From Candidatus Aenigmatarchaeota archaeon (GTDB taxonomy: Archaea > Aenigmatarchaeota > Aenigmatarchaeia > QMZS01): a stretch of DNA of 64,000 nt. The position numbers and the translations under genes are program-made. The stretch is taken from assembly GCA_016932615.1 (NCBI GenBank), contig JAFGCN010000009.1, positions 62,001-126,000 on the forward strand, in the 5' to 3' direction. The notes under the pieces were generated by a model. The model had not been told where the DNA came from. It saw nothing but the letters and a program-made list of their open reading frames with translations, and did not search any database. Shown in pieces: positions 16,862 to 25,892 of this stretch; within the stretch, counting starts at the first letter, position 1, and the number at the start of each line of letters is the position of its first letter.

Positions 16862-18457
16862 TTATTTGCAGTCCCAAGGGCAGGTGGCTATGGTTTCTTT
16901 CTTGTTGCAGGATCCATCGCAGTTACAGAATGCTCCTCGAGGTACGCATACGCTTGCTGTGCAATCGGAGTCTGTTTCTGAAGAGCATCCTGCAGGGCAA
17001 CATCCGTCACCGCTTATGCACTGTGTAATTGAAGTATAGGTGCAGGTCGCACCGCATGTGAATGGGTTTGAGCAGGCGTCAACTGTGCAGGCATTGTTAT
17101 CGTTGCAGTTGATATCTTCCGAACACTCCTGTGCCGTGCAGATTCCTGAGCAGCAAAGCCCGATTGAGCAGGTTGTTCCCTCTTCAACTGGCGGGAATTC
17201 ACATTTTCCAGTTAGGATGTTGCAAGTGTTGGTAGTGCATTCGTTTCCGTCATTGCACTCACTGTCGAGAGTGCATGGGGTATTTGAAGGTATTGCGTTT
17301 ACTGCTCCAAGGGCGTCAACTCTGCCCCATCCGTAGTATTTGTCCCAGCCAGTTGAGCCAAGGTCTACTGCTGTGGTGTAGAGCGCGTCCTTTATCTCTG
17401 AATCTGTTGCTTCAGTGTTTTTCTGCTTCATCATTGCGACTACTGCCGCTACATGAGGTGTTGCCATAGAGGTTCCGGAGGCAATAGCGTAGCCGCCATC
17501 CAGGTAAGTCGAGTAGATGCTGACTCCAGGAGCCATTATGTCCAGGGCAAGCCCTCTTCCTGAAAAGGAGGCCCTTATGTCATTTTTGTCAACTGCTCCA
17601 ACTGCAATCGCGCCGCTTGCGCATCCAGGGATTGAAACATATCTGGCGTTATTCCCTGCAGCAACAACGACCGTTACGCCGTTTTCTGCTGCCCAGTTTA
17701 CTTTTTGCGCCAAGTAGTCATAGTCGCAGTTTTCGGAAGTTGTTCCTCCTCCACCAAGACTCATGCTAATTATGTCTGCTTTTCCTCCGTCAACAACATC
17801 TTGGATTGCCAGAGCAATGTCTGAGGTGTATCCAGAGCCGCTTGCGTCAAGGACTTTTCCTGCCCAGATTTTAGTGTCTGGCGCTGCTCCGGTTGCTTCA
17901 GGCCTTTCTCCTGTTGCGGTGATTATTCCTGAGCAGTGGGTTCCATGGCCATTGTCGTCAAGTGGGTCCTCGTCTTCGTTTACGTAATCATATCCGCCAA
18001 CATAGTGGTTTGAAAGTTCCACGTGATTGTAATCGATTCCGGTATCCAAAACCGCTACGGTGACTTCTGATCCCGTGTATCCCAATGCCCAGACGTCATC
18101 TGCGTTTATCTGCAGGCCGGCGATAATATCCATTGCGTATACTTTTTTGTCTTCAATCGCGCCGGTTATAGATGTTCCTTTGGGGCATTCTATTGCAAGG
18201 GCATCGCTAAGCTCGTGCACAATCGTGCAGCCAGCTGCCTTTATCTTTGCCTTGTCAGTTGAATATCCTTCCGGGACAATCAACCTTTCTTCGATAGCTG
18301 GTGACTTGTCTATTGCATTCTGAGGCACTTCTATTTCAGTTCCTGAAGGAATTACTTCTGCAGGAATCCTGTCCATAGAAGCCGCGATTGCAAGTCCGCT
18401 GATCATCACTAGTGCCACTAGGGCTGCTGCTAAACCAAATGAATTTTTTGCTTTCAT
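16862..18457 (-). CDS. Secreted subtilisin-like serine protease with cysteine-rich C-terminal region
   Basis: A 531-residue preproprotein. A signal peptide (about 1-26) is followed by a propeptide to about 110. The S8 catalytic domain has Asp138 (VAVLDTGID), His171 (NGHGTHCSG), oxyanion Asn269 (AAGNN) and Ser330 (SGTSMATPH). From about residue 395 the chain becomes very cysteine-rich with repeated CxxDxxCNDxxxCTxxxC-like units, ending near PWDCK. Such disulfide-rich modules probably bind a surface or partner and stabilise the protease outside the cell. The start has a clean signal sequence and Lys residues. Confidence 0.93.
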   Translation of the reverse strand: MKAKNSFGLAAALVALVMISGLAIAASMDRIPAEVIPSGTEIEVPQNAIDKSPAIEERLIVPEGYSTDKAKIKAAGCTIVHELSDALAIECPKGTSITGAIEDKKVYAMDIIAGLQINADDVWALGYTGSEVTVAVLDTGIDYNHVELSNHYVGGYDYVNEDEDPLDDNGHGTHCSGIITATGERPEATGAAPDTKIWAGKVLDASGSGYTSDIALAIQDVVDGGKADIISMSLGGGGTTSENCDYDYLAQKVNWAAENGVTVVVAAGNNARYVSIPGCASGAIAVGAVDKNDIRASFSGRGLALDIMAPGVSIYSTYLDGGYAIASGTSMATPHVAAVVAMMKQKNTEATDSEIKDALYTTAVDLGSTGWDKYYGWGRVDALGAVNAIPSNTPCTLDSECNDGNECTTNTCNILTGKCEFPPVEEGTTCSIGLCCSGICTAQECSEDINCNDNNACTVDACSNPFTCGATCTYTSITQCISGDGCCPAGCSSETDSDCTASVCVPRGAFCNCDGSCNKKETIATCPWDCK

Positions 18458-18521
18458 TAATTGACTTACTTTCCTATACTTTAAGCATCACTTTTTGAGT
18501 AAAATATGCATATTAATATAT

Positions 18522-19718
18522 ATGTTCCTTGAGTTGCTACTTTATCTGCTTCTAGGGGCTTTTCTTGGAACTCTTGCCGGCCTTGTGCCGGGCCTGCACC
18601 CAAATACCATTTCTTTCCTGATTCTTGCAGCTTCCCCTTTCCTTGGGCTTGACATCTTCTTTCTGGTGGCGCTTGTTGTGGGCTGCGAGATGACAAATGC
18701 TTTTGTCAATTTCATACCTGCAATCCTCTTTTCCGCTCCTGAGGAAAGCACTGCGATGGCGACAATGCCCGGGCAAAAGCTTCTCCTGGCGGGCAGGGCG
18801 TATGAAGCAATTCTTTTGTCCGTTTATGGGGGGATTTTCGCAGCCATGTTCATACTCATCCTTTTTCCATGCTTTGTAATTTTCATACCGAGGGCTTACT
18901 ATGTCCTTAAGCCCGCCATAGTGTTTCTTCTTCTCGTGACCATTATCCACCTTTTCTGGACAAGCCGCAGGAAACTTCTTCCCTCTGTCCTTGTATTTGG
19001 CTTTTCTGGCATTTATGGGCTTCTCATATTCCAGCTCCCGATTTCGTCAAGCCAGGTTCTCTTTCCGACATTTTGCGGGCTTTTTGGCCTTTCTGCTCTT
19101 GCGCTCTCATCTGCTTCGGGAGGCATACCAAGCCAGGAGATGGATGCCGATTTTTCTGACTCTTCCAGGCGGAAGAGCTCGCTCATGTCTGTTTTGTGTG
19201 GGCTCCTTGCAGGAAACCTCCCTGGGGTGGGGACAAGCGAAGTGACTGTAATGTCACAGGAAGTTTCCGGGACAAGCAGCCCAAAAGATTTTATGATAAC
19301 TGTCGGGGGAATTGCCTCAGCCAGCTCGATTTTTTCGATAATTGCCCTCTGGACTCTTGGAAACCCCAGAAGCGGCTCTAGTGTTGCCATTCAGGCGCTT
19401 CAGTTTGAGTACACGGTTTGGACAATGCTCCTTGTGCTGTTTATGATTGTGCTTAGCGCAGGGCTTGGGGCGCTACTTACTTTGATTATGTCGAGAATTT
19501 TCATAAGGAACTCGAGCCGCATAAATTTCTCCAAGCTGTCAAAGATTATCTTTGTGTTTTTGCTGGCCCTTGTTGTTATGACTACGGGCTTACTCGGAAT
19601 ACTTGTCGCTGCGACCGGATTTTCGATAGGTGTTTATTGCATAACCGCTGATGCAAGGCGGAGCCTGATGATGGTAGTTTTGATAGTGCCCACGCTTTTG
19701 TTCTTTTTGGGGATTTAA
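18522..19718 (+). CDS. TctA/DUF112-family membrane transporter
   Basis: A 398-residue integral membrane protein with about 10-12 hydrophobic segments. It has the TctA signature near the N-terminus (LGTLAGLVPGLHPNTISF) and its repeat in the second half (AGNLPGVGTSEV, then GIASASSIFSIIALWTLGNPRSG). Bacterial TctA works with TctB and a binding protein in tricarboxylate uptake. The archaeal relatives stand alone, and no partner is seen here, so the substrate is unknown. The ATG at 18522 sits just after a TATA-like ATTAATATAT; a TTG at 18495 is a less likely start. Confidence 0.86.
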   Translation: MFLELLLYLLLGAFLGTLAGLVPGLHPNTISFLILAASPFLGLDIFFLVALVVGCEMTNAFVNFIPAILFSAPEESTAMATMPGQKLLLAGRAYEAILLSVYGGIFAAMFILILFPCFVIFIPRAYYVLKPAIVFLLLVTIIHLFWTSRRKLLPSVLVFGFSGIYGLLIFQLPISSSQVLFPTFCGLFGLSALALSSASGGIPSQEMDADFSDSSRRKSSLMSVLCGLLAGNLPGVGTSEVTVMSQEVSGTSSPKDFMITVGGIASASSIFSIIALWTLGNPRSGSSVAIQALQFEYTVWTMLLVLFMIVLSAGLGALLTLIMSRIFIRNSSRINFSKLSKIIFVFLLALVVMTTGLLGILVAATGFSIGVYCITADARRSLMMVVLIVPTLLFFLGI

Positions 19719-19720
19719 CA

Positions 19721-20866
19721 TTAAATCAGCGGCGACAAAGTTGTCCAGAAAGCCCACATGGAAAAGGCAAGGAAAACAAGCATCATCATCCCTGTCAGGT
19801 AGCTTGGAATCCTGAGCTCGTACTCGGGCTTTCTGTCCCCCCCAAGCTGCCTTGCTTTGTAGAACGTGTAGATTACGATGAGGTAATATGGTCCGGTGAA
19901 AAGGACGCCGGTGTACGCGATTAGGGTTGCAAAGTCAAGAGAGGGCAGGATAATGTTCGAAGCAAACAGGGCTATAAGAGGGACAAAGCAGGCAAGAGCC
20001 CAGGAGAGTTTCCTGTTTATTTTGAGGTCTTTTGAATATGTTTCGGCAACTGCGTTTGAAAATGAGATAAAGCCCGTGGACATGGCAAGAAGCGCAAAAA
20101 TTCCCCCCAGTAGGTAAAATGCCCGTCCGTACTCTGCAAGCCCCATTGTCGCGACTTCTCCTACATTTGTTCCAAGCGCCCCGATGGAGGCAAAGCAGAA
20201 GAGCGCGTAGAGGAGAATGGGAATGGAGATTCCAATAATTATGCTTTTTTTGAGGCCCTTTTTTTCTCTTGACAAAATTTCGTTCATCTGAGGGATTGCA
20301 GGAAGCCCCTCGAGCGCGAATACAAGGACCCCTATGGGTAAGAGAATGTTGGCAATGCTTCCTGTAGTTACGTTCGAGGGGTTGTAGAAGAAAAGCGCGC
20401 CTGCTGACATGGCCAGAAGGCAGAGCACCAGAAGCCCTGTAAGAAACCCCTCAGATTCCTCGACGCCTTTTATGCCGTAGTAGGTTACAAAAGTAACTGG
20501 CACGAAAAATATGAGCTTTGCAAGGAATGGGCTAAGCCCGAAAAACTGGTTTATGACCAGGGCTGAGCCGTGAATATATGCAATAAGCCCGCCGTATATT
20601 CCAAGTATCGAAAAAATGACTGCCATCTGGCTTGCCCTTTTCCCTGCGTATTTTCTGGCAAGCCCTGGTAGCTGGTGGACCCCTCTTGTCCTGAGAACAA
20701 CCTCCCCGAACATGAGGGCTGCGAGGGCTATTAATGCCCCCACTCCAAATATGATTGCAGTTCCGTAAATGAGCCCTGTTTCTGCTATGACGGAAGGAAG
20801 CGCAAGCACTCCGGCTCCGATAATAGTACCTGCAAAAAGAAACGCCGCCTTAAGCACTTGACCCAT
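19721..20866 (-). CDS. Amino-acid permease (AAAP/HAAAP-like)
   Basis: A 381-residue protein with about eleven transmembrane helices. The first helix carries FAGTIIGAGVLALPSV, the unwound GAG substrate site typical of LeuT-fold amino-acid permeases (APC superfamily). It imports or exchanges amino acids; aromatic substrates are typical of the closest groups, but specificity is not visible. It overlaps the open frame upstream of the divergent AMMECR1 gene only if that gene used an early start. Confidence 0.87.
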   Translation of the reverse strand: MGQVLKAAFLFAGTIIGAGVLALPSVIAETGLIYGTAIIFGVGALIALAALMFGEVVLRTRGVHQLPGLARKYAGKRASQMAVIFSILGIYGGLIAYIHGSALVINQFFGLSPFLAKLIFFVPVTFVTYYGIKGVEESEGFLTGLLVLCLLAMSAGALFFYNPSNVTTGSIANILLPIGVLVFALEGLPAIPQMNEILSREKKGLKKSIIIGISIPILLYALFCFASIGALGTNVGEVATMGLAEYGRAFYLLGGIFALLAMSTGFISFSNAVAETYSKDLKINRKLSWALACFVPLIALFASNIILPSLDFATLIAYTGVLFTGPYYLIVIYTFYKARQLGGDRKPEYELRIPSYLTGMMMLVFLAFSMWAFWTTLSPLI

Positions 20867-20896
20867 AAAAGATATACTAATTCGGGTTATCTACTT

Positions 20897-21520
20897 ATGG
20901 CTATTTCCGTTAAGGGCGGAGAATTTCTCGTAAAGCTTTCAAGGGACTCGATAAAATACTATCTTCAAAATCTTGTCCCTATGCCTCCTCCAAAAATGTT
21001 TCCCATAGAGCTTAAGGCAAAACAGGGCGCTTTTTGCACACTTCTAACTTACCCTTCGGAGAAACTCCGGGGATGCATCGGAGTGATTGTCCCCGAAAAA
21101 AACCTTGTCGAGACTATTACAGGGGTGAGCTGCTCTGCAACGCAGGACCCAAGGTTTTTTCCTATGCAGGAGTTTGAGCTTGACGAGACTATAATTGAAG
21201 TTACCGTTTTGAGCCCCATGGAAAAGATAACTGTCTTCGAGCCGAGGGACTACCTTAAGGAGGTCAGCATTGGAAAGGACGGGCTTTTTATCCGATCGGG
21301 CTTTCATTCGGGGGTTTTCCTGCCGCAGGTTCCTGTCGAGCAGGGCTGGGACGTAAAGACTTACCTTTGTGAGCTTTGCCACAAGGCAGGCCTTGACAGG
21401 GATGCCTGGATTGTAAGCCCCGTCCAGATTTACCGGTTTCAGGCGCAGATTTTTGCCGAAACCGATCCAGAGGGCAGCGTTTACGAAAAGAAGCTGGAAA
21501 CAATGGGTGAAGACGAGTAG
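20897..21520 (+). CDS. AMMECR1-domain protein
   Basis: A 207-residue single-domain AMMECR1 protein. The invariant LRGCIG motif is present (about 52-57), followed by AFCTLL-type and DPRFFPM segments and LPQVPVEQGWD. Biochemical function is unknown. In many archaea AMMECR1 genes associate with Memo and a radical SAM enzyme, but neither is adjacent here. The ATG at 20897 is preferred over 20858, which overlaps the divergent permease gene. A corrinoid adenosyltransferase gene follows 141 bases later. Confidence 0.92.
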   Translation: MAISVKGGEFLVKLSRDSIKYYLQNLVPMPPPKMFPIELKAKQGAFCTLLTYPSEKLRGCIGVIVPEKNLVETITGVSCSATQDPRFFPMQEFELDETIIEVTVLSPMEKITVFEPRDYLKEVSIGKDGLFIRSGFHSGVFLPQVPVEQGWDVKTYLCELCHKAGLDRDAWIVSPVQIYRFQAQIFAETDPEGSVYEKKLETMGEDE

Positions 21521-21661
21521 GAGGCATTTGTGGGGGCGCATATTTGGTTTTTGGAAGCACTGGCGGCAAATGGGATGCTATTTTGACTAAAATTATCTAT
21601 GGGGACATAGTTACTTTGGTCAAACAAAGCGGCTATTATATCTTATCTCTATCTTGATTTT

Positions 21662-22324
21662 ATGTCCGGGAAAGTTTTGGTCTATACCGGTGACGGTGAA
21701 GGCAAGACTACTGCTGCCTTGGGCCACGCTATAAGGTTTGCTGGCTATGGAAACAAGGTTGCGATAATTCATTTCATGAAGGGTAGAAAGACAGGGGAAT
21801 ACCGCTTTCTGGAGCCAAGCTCTTTGGTGGACGTATTTCTTTACGGGCCGCCTTATTTTCTTTCGACAACCCAGTCAGTCCTGAGCGGCTGGATTGAGGG
21901 AAACCCTGATGTGCAGTTTGTGACTTCCGCAAACATTGCCCCGAGCGCGGGCGCAAAGAAGGGGGGGCGGAAAAACGGCAAAAAGGTTGCAGCAGACAAG
22001 CTTGCCTCTGACCTCAAGTCCTGCTCGTTTGATGCCCACCTCAAGAAGGCAAAAAAAGGCCTGGAGTTTGCGCTCAAAGTCATGGAAGAGAAAAAGTACA
22101 AGCTCGTGGTTCTCGATGAGATTCTTTATGCAATAAAGTTCAAGCTTCTAAAAGAAAGCGATGTCGTTTCGCTCCTGTCAAAGAGAAACGGCACTAATGT
22201 GATACTTACCGGGAGGGGAGCTTCGGAGAGAATAATTCAGCTGGCCGACCTTGTCACAAACCTGGGCGAGGAGAAGCATTATTTCAGCACTGAGAAAAAG
22301 GCGCTTATTGGCCTGGATTTCTGA
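21662..22324 (+). CDS. cobO: Corrinoid adenosyltransferase (CobA/BtuR type)
   Basis: A 220-residue P-loop protein. The N-terminus has the family nucleotide motif TGDGEGKTTAALGHAIRFAG, and KLVVLDEILYAI is the Walker-B-like segment. The C-terminus retains ILTGRGAS and ADLVTNL. It transfers the 5'-deoxyadenosyl group from ATP to cob(I)alamin. A Lys/Gly-rich insertion near residue 100 is unusual. The gene implies cobalamin use, which fits the B12-type radical SAM gene at 54-56 kb, though that protein may not bind B12. Confidence 0.92.
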   Translation: MSGKVLVYTGDGEGKTTAALGHAIRFAGYGNKVAIIHFMKGRKTGEYRFLEPSSLVDVFLYGPPYFLSTTQSVLSGWIEGNPDVQFVTSANIAPSAGAKKGGRKNGKKVAADKLASDLKSCSFDAHLKKAKKGLEFALKVMEEKKYKLVVLDEILYAIKFKLLKESDVVSLLSKRNGTNVILTGRGASERIIQLADLVTNLGEEKHYFSTEKKALIGLDF

Positions 22325-22338
22325 TAGGTTATCTTAAA

Positions 22339-22710
22339 ATGCAAAAAGCAAAATCTGCCAAAAAAATAAATTCAGCGAAATTCAAGACAGACTTTTCAAA
22401 GTACCTCGAGCACACGGAGAAAAAATACAATGAGCAGGTCACAGTTCTTCTCAGGGCGATAGACAAGGCGGAAAAGGAAGGCGACACGGAGAAGCTGAAG
22501 GTCTCTAAAGGCATTTCTGAATCCTGGATTGCGTACTTTGATGTAGTGAAGGGTGTCCTGAAAAAGAGCGCAAAGAAGGACAAGGCGGGTCTTAAGATAG
22601 CCGCAAAGTTTCTTGATGACCAGATAAAGTTCTTCAAGCTGCTTTCAAAGGAACTCGACAAAAAAATCAAGGAAGGAAAAGCAAATAAAATCCGAAAGTC
22701 GCTTGAGTAA
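22339..22710 (+). CDS. Small alpha-helical orphan protein, paralogue of 40601-40981
   Basis: A 123-residue, Lys-rich, probably all-helical protein. It shares with the protein at 40601 the pattern KKYxxxVTVLLxAIxxAE, ISxSWxxYF and FLDDQIKFF/FINDQVRFL at the same spacing. The two are therefore paralogues. No signal peptide, membrane segment or known motif is visible. It starts 14 bases after the corrinoid adenosyltransferase gene, but I see no functional link. Function unknown. Confidence 0.75.
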   Translation: MQKAKSAKKINSAKFKTDFSKYLEHTEKKYNEQVTVLLRAIDKAEKEGDTEKLKVSKGISESWIAYFDVVKGVLKKSAKKDKAGLKIAAKFLDDQIKFFKLLSKELDKKIKEGKANKIRKSLE

Positions 22711-22801
22711 ACAGCTAAATTTCATTTTTTGTTTTGAAATTCGTTTTTGTTGTCCTGGCTTGCCGAATCTGTCTGTTTCAGTATTTTTTCAAACCCTTAT
22801 T

Positions 22802-23365
22802 ATGGCTGAAGATGCGCATATTCTGGACCTGATGTTTGAGTTGGGCCAGCTAAAGAGAATAAGTCGGAGCGGATGGCGGCTTGCAGGGATAGATTGTCCG
22901 GAAAGCGTTGCTGACCATAATTCGAGGACCATACAAATAGGATACCTTCTTGCGCTGATGGAGGGCTATGAAGACCCGGGAGAAGTTTGCGCAATTCTTG
23001 CTTTTCACGAGATTGCGGAGTGCAGGATTTGCGATATAGACAAGGTCGCAAACCGCTATGTGGATTACGATGAGGAGGAGATTCTGGAGGACCAGGTAAG
23101 GCCACTTGGGGACATGGGAAAGGAGATTGTTGCGCTTACAAGAAAAATTCTTCGAAAGGATTGCAGGGCGGGAATAATTGCAAAGGATGCGGACTTTTTG
23201 GAAACTGCGCTTACCGCAAAGGAATATCTTGAAAAGGGCTATGATACAAAGCCCTGGATAAAGAACTCGCTTGGCCGGCTTCAGACCCGCTCGGCCATTC
23301 GGCTCGGGCAGGCGCTGCCGGAAGTTTCATCGACCGACTGGTGGCAGGGCTTAAAGAAGCTTTGA
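22802..23365 (+). CDS. HD-domain phosphohydrolase (HDDC2/YfbR-like)
   Basis: A 187-residue HD-domain protein. Ligands of the metal site are seen as ESVADHN (first His), FHEIAE (the HD-equivalent, here HE) and KDADFLE (late Asp). The pattern WRLAGIDCPESVADH is typical of the HDDC2/YfbR group, which dephosphorylates deoxynucleoside 5'-monophosphates. The ATG at 22802 follows the previous gene by 91 bases and gives the standard family start. Confidence 0.87.
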   Translation: MAEDAHILDLMFELGQLKRISRSGWRLAGIDCPESVADHNSRTIQIGYLLALMEGYEDPGEVCAILAFHEIAECRICDIDKVANRYVDYDEEEILEDQVRPLGDMGKEIVALTRKILRKDCRAGIIAKDADFLETALTAKEYLEKGYDTKPWIKNSLGRLQTRSAIRLGQALPEVSSTDWWQGLKKL

Positions 23366-23399
23366 AACTCCATCGCTTCCCTAGTAATCTATATAAGCT

Positions 23400-23960
23400 A
23401 TGATTATGGACGCGATAATCTTGATACCACTGGCGATTCTTGGGCTTGTGCTGCTGATTGGCATCTATTATTTCAACCGGATAATCGGGCTTGAAAACAC
23501 AATTGACAACGCATGGGCACAGATTGACGTGCAGCTTAAGAGGCGGGCTGAGCTTATTCCAAACCTCATGGAAACGGTCAAGGGCTACATGAAGCACGAG
23601 CGGGAGGTCCTTGAGAATGTGACAAAGGCAAGGTCTGCGCTTATGACTGCAAAAACTCCAAAGGCCCAGATGGAGGCAGACGGGATGCTTACTGGCGCTC
23701 TGAAATCGCTTTTTGCGGTTGCAGAAAACTACCCTAAACTTCAGGCCAGCCAGAACTTCCTTCAGCTTCAGGACGAGCTTACCAGCACCGAGAACAAGAT
23801 TGCCTTTTCCAGGCAGCACTTCAATGATACGGTCCTTGTCTTCAACAACATGGTCGAGACAATCCCCGGCAACATTTTTGCCGCCCTGATGAAAAAGAAG
23901 GAAAAGGAGATGCTGAAGATTGAGGAAGCTGAAAGAAAGGCGCCAAAAGTCAAATTTTAG
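23400..23960 (+). CDS. lemA: LemA-family membrane protein
   Basis: A 186-residue LemA protein. One N-terminal transmembrane helix (about 5-24) precedes the conserved helical domain beginning YYNRIIGLENTIDNAWAQID-like and RRAELIPNLMETVKGY. It ends with the family AFSRQHFNDTVLVFNNMVETIPGN. The role is unknown; LemA is often next to HtpX, as here (63 bases apart). Both are thought to act in membrane protein quality control. Confidence 0.94.
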   Translation: MIMDAIILIPLAILGLVLLIGIYYFNRIIGLENTIDNAWAQIDVQLKRRAELIPNLMETVKGYMKHEREVLENVTKARSALMTAKTPKAQMEADGMLTGALKSLFAVAENYPKLQASQNFLQLQDELTSTENKIAFSRQHFNDTVLVFNNMVETIPGNIFAALMKKKEKEMLKIEEAERKAPKVKF

Positions 23961-24022
23961 TGTTTTTGTTTGTTTCTGTTTTTTGATTTACAAGCCCCTC
24001 CTATTTTGTAAATAGTTAGATT

Positions 24023-24922
24023 ATGGCTCAGAAGGTTTTGCTTGAGGACCAGATTTCAAGAAACAAGCAGAAGACCGTTTTGATTTGCCTGTTTATGCTG
24101 GGGCTTATGTTTGCGCTTGTCTTTTCCATTGCCTGGGTCTGGGGAGTCCCGACTGAGCTTGCGGCATTAATTGCATTTCCGGTCGCCCTTTTTTACGTGC
24201 TCATGTCCTACAGCTTCTCAGTCCAGTCAGTAATAGCCGCGACAAAGGCAAGGCCGGCAGACCCGAAAGTCAGGGCTGAAAAGCTGCTCATATATAAGGT
24301 TGAAGAGATTGCAATAGCTTCAGGAATGCCAAAGCCGAAAGTTTACATTCAGGACTCAAAAGACATCAATGCTTTTGCCACGGGGAAAAATCCGGATGAA
24401 AGCGTAATCTGCGTTACGACAGGCGCCCTTGAGCAGCTTAAAGGAGAAGAGCTGGAGGGCGTTATCGCGCACGAGATGTCGCATATAATGAATAGGGATA
24501 TTCTGCTTGCTACCGTTACTATTGGAGTTGTCGGGGCAATTGCGCTTATCTCGGAGATTCTTTTAAGGTCATTTATCTGGGGCGGAGGAAATTCGGACAG
24601 GAACAAGGGAAGCGGGGCTTTGATATTGGTAGGGATTCTCTTTGCAATTCTTGCCCCGATTTTTGCTAAGCTCACGTACCTTGCCATTTCCAGAAACAGG
24701 GAATACCTGGCAGACGCAAGCGGAGCGCGCCTTTCGAGAAACCCGGAGGGATTGGCAAAAGCACTTGAAAAGATAAAGGCAGACCTGCCGGACCACCCCG
24801 TGGGGTCAAAAACCGCCGCGTCTCTATACATTGCAAACCCGTTTTTGGGGAGAAATGTCTCCAGCATATGGGCGACCCACCCGCCTATCGATGAGCGGAT
24901 TAAGCGGCTACGGGAGATGTAA
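24023..24922 (+). CDS. htpX: HtpX-type M48 membrane zinc protease
   Basis: A 299-residue integral membrane metalloprotease. Four hydrophobic segments are visible. The active-site motif is HEMSH in GVIAHEMSHIMNRD (about 150-160), with the third ligand Glu in REYLADASGARLSRNPE. HtpX degrades misfolded membrane proteins, with its catalytic domain facing the cytoplasm. It follows lemA in the same direction. Confidence 0.95.
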   Translation: MAQKVLLEDQISRNKQKTVLICLFMLGLMFALVFSIAWVWGVPTELAALIAFPVALFYVLMSYSFSVQSVIAATKARPADPKVRAEKLLIYKVEEIAIASGMPKPKVYIQDSKDINAFATGKNPDESVICVTTGALEQLKGEELEGVIAHEMSHIMNRDILLATVTIGVVGAIALISEILLRSFIWGGGNSDRNKGSGALILVGILFAILAPIFAKLTYLAISRNREYLADASGARLSRNPEGLAKALEKIKADLPDHPVGSKTAASLYIANPFLGRNVSSIWATHPPIDERIKRLREM

Positions 24923-24968
24923 ATTGTAACTAAAAAGTAGTATAAATACTACCGAAGAGTATAGATTT

Positions 24969-25766
24969 ATGGCAGGTATCTTCAAATCGCCTTTTGGGGC
25001 GAAAGGGGCAAAGGAGTGGTTTTTTGATATAATAACCCACCAGAATGACTTTAAAATCGGGCCGGATTCGGTTATAAAGCATTACGGCTCGGCGCGCACC
25101 CGGGCTGGGCATAGGATGGTTACTTTAGTTCCCCTTATGACCTATGAGCATAGCTCTCCCTATGAGAGGTGCTCTAATGAAGAATATGTTCTGAGGTATC
25201 TTAGCGGTATGGGCGTTCCGGTTCCAAGGGTTATCGGCTGCGGCCCGGATTATTTGGAGATGAATAAAATAGAGGGATTACCTTTGTCAAAGGTTTATCC
25301 AAACCCAAATGTCAGCCGTGAAGATAAGCTCCAGATTACCAGTAATGCTGGTGAATTAGTCAGAAAAATGCACGACGCAGGCATAGTTCACGGAGACCTA
25401 TTTGCAAGGCAGATTATGGTTGAATGCCCGGAACTTGAAGATGGGAAACTTCCGGAGAATTTGGGCGAAAGCAAGCTGCACCTTATTGATTTTGAGCTTG
25501 TGCCTAAAAAGTTTGGCCCAGAGGGGCGCGCTATCGACAACATATTCTACACGCTTACCGCTTCATGCTATTCAGGGATTCCATTTAGGGAGGTAAGAAG
25601 TAAATATGAGGAGGGCTATGGTTCTGGGGTTGATTCGAGCTTTTTTGACCAGGCTCTCCAGGCAAATACCTGTTTTATGGCACTAGGCATATCTCCAAGG
25701 TCGATGTCAGGCAATTACTGGGCCATGAGGGGTGATTTCCTTTCAGAAAGGGCGGCAGGCATTTAG
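24969..25766 (+). CDS. Protein-kinase-like protein (Bud32/RIO-related) with DFE in place of DFG
   Basis: A 265-residue protein with a kinase-like lobe: EEYVLRYL helix, MNKIEGLPL hinge, and catalytic loop IVHGDLFARQ (His141-Gly-Asp143, a form seen in atypical kinases such as Bud32 and RIO). The metal-binding segment reads LIDFEL (174-176, DFE rather than DFG). An N-terminal Lys for ATP contact is plausible at VIKHYG. It differs strongly from the standard Bud32 at 32.6 kb, so it is a second, divergent family member. The target is unknown. It starts 46 bases after htpX. Confidence 0.78.
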   Translation: MAGIFKSPFGAKGAKEWFFDIITHQNDFKIGPDSVIKHYGSARTRAGHRMVTLVPLMTYEHSSPYERCSNEEYVLRYLSGMGVPVPRVIGCGPDYLEMNKIEGLPLSKVYPNPNVSREDKLQITSNAGELVRKMHDAGIVHGDLFARQIMVECPELEDGKLPENLGESKLHLIDFELVPKKFGPEGRAIDNIFYTLTASCYSGIPFREVRSKYEEGYGSGVDSSFFDQALQANTCFMALGISPRSMSGNYWAMRGDFLSERAAGI

Positions 25767-25820
25767 AGAGGTAACTTTTATTGATTAACCATTTAATTTA
25801 TGGACCAGTAGCTCAGCTTG

Positions 25821-25856
25821 GAAGCCGACTTTAGGTACTCCCTTCGCGGCTGAGAA
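25821..25856 (+). other. tRNA-Ile intron 1 (D loop)
   Basis: 36-base intron between the D-loop guanines; the boundary is ambiguous by one base because G is repeated. Exon CTCAGC (25812-25817) can pair with intron GCTGAG (25849-25854) for 6 bp, and GAAG (25821-25824) with CTTC (25842-25845). The central helix is thus longer than the usual 4 bp and the bulges are not canonical. Confidence 0.75.
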
Positions 25857-25892
25857 GTTAGAGCGCTACGCTGATAACGTAGAGGTCGCAAG

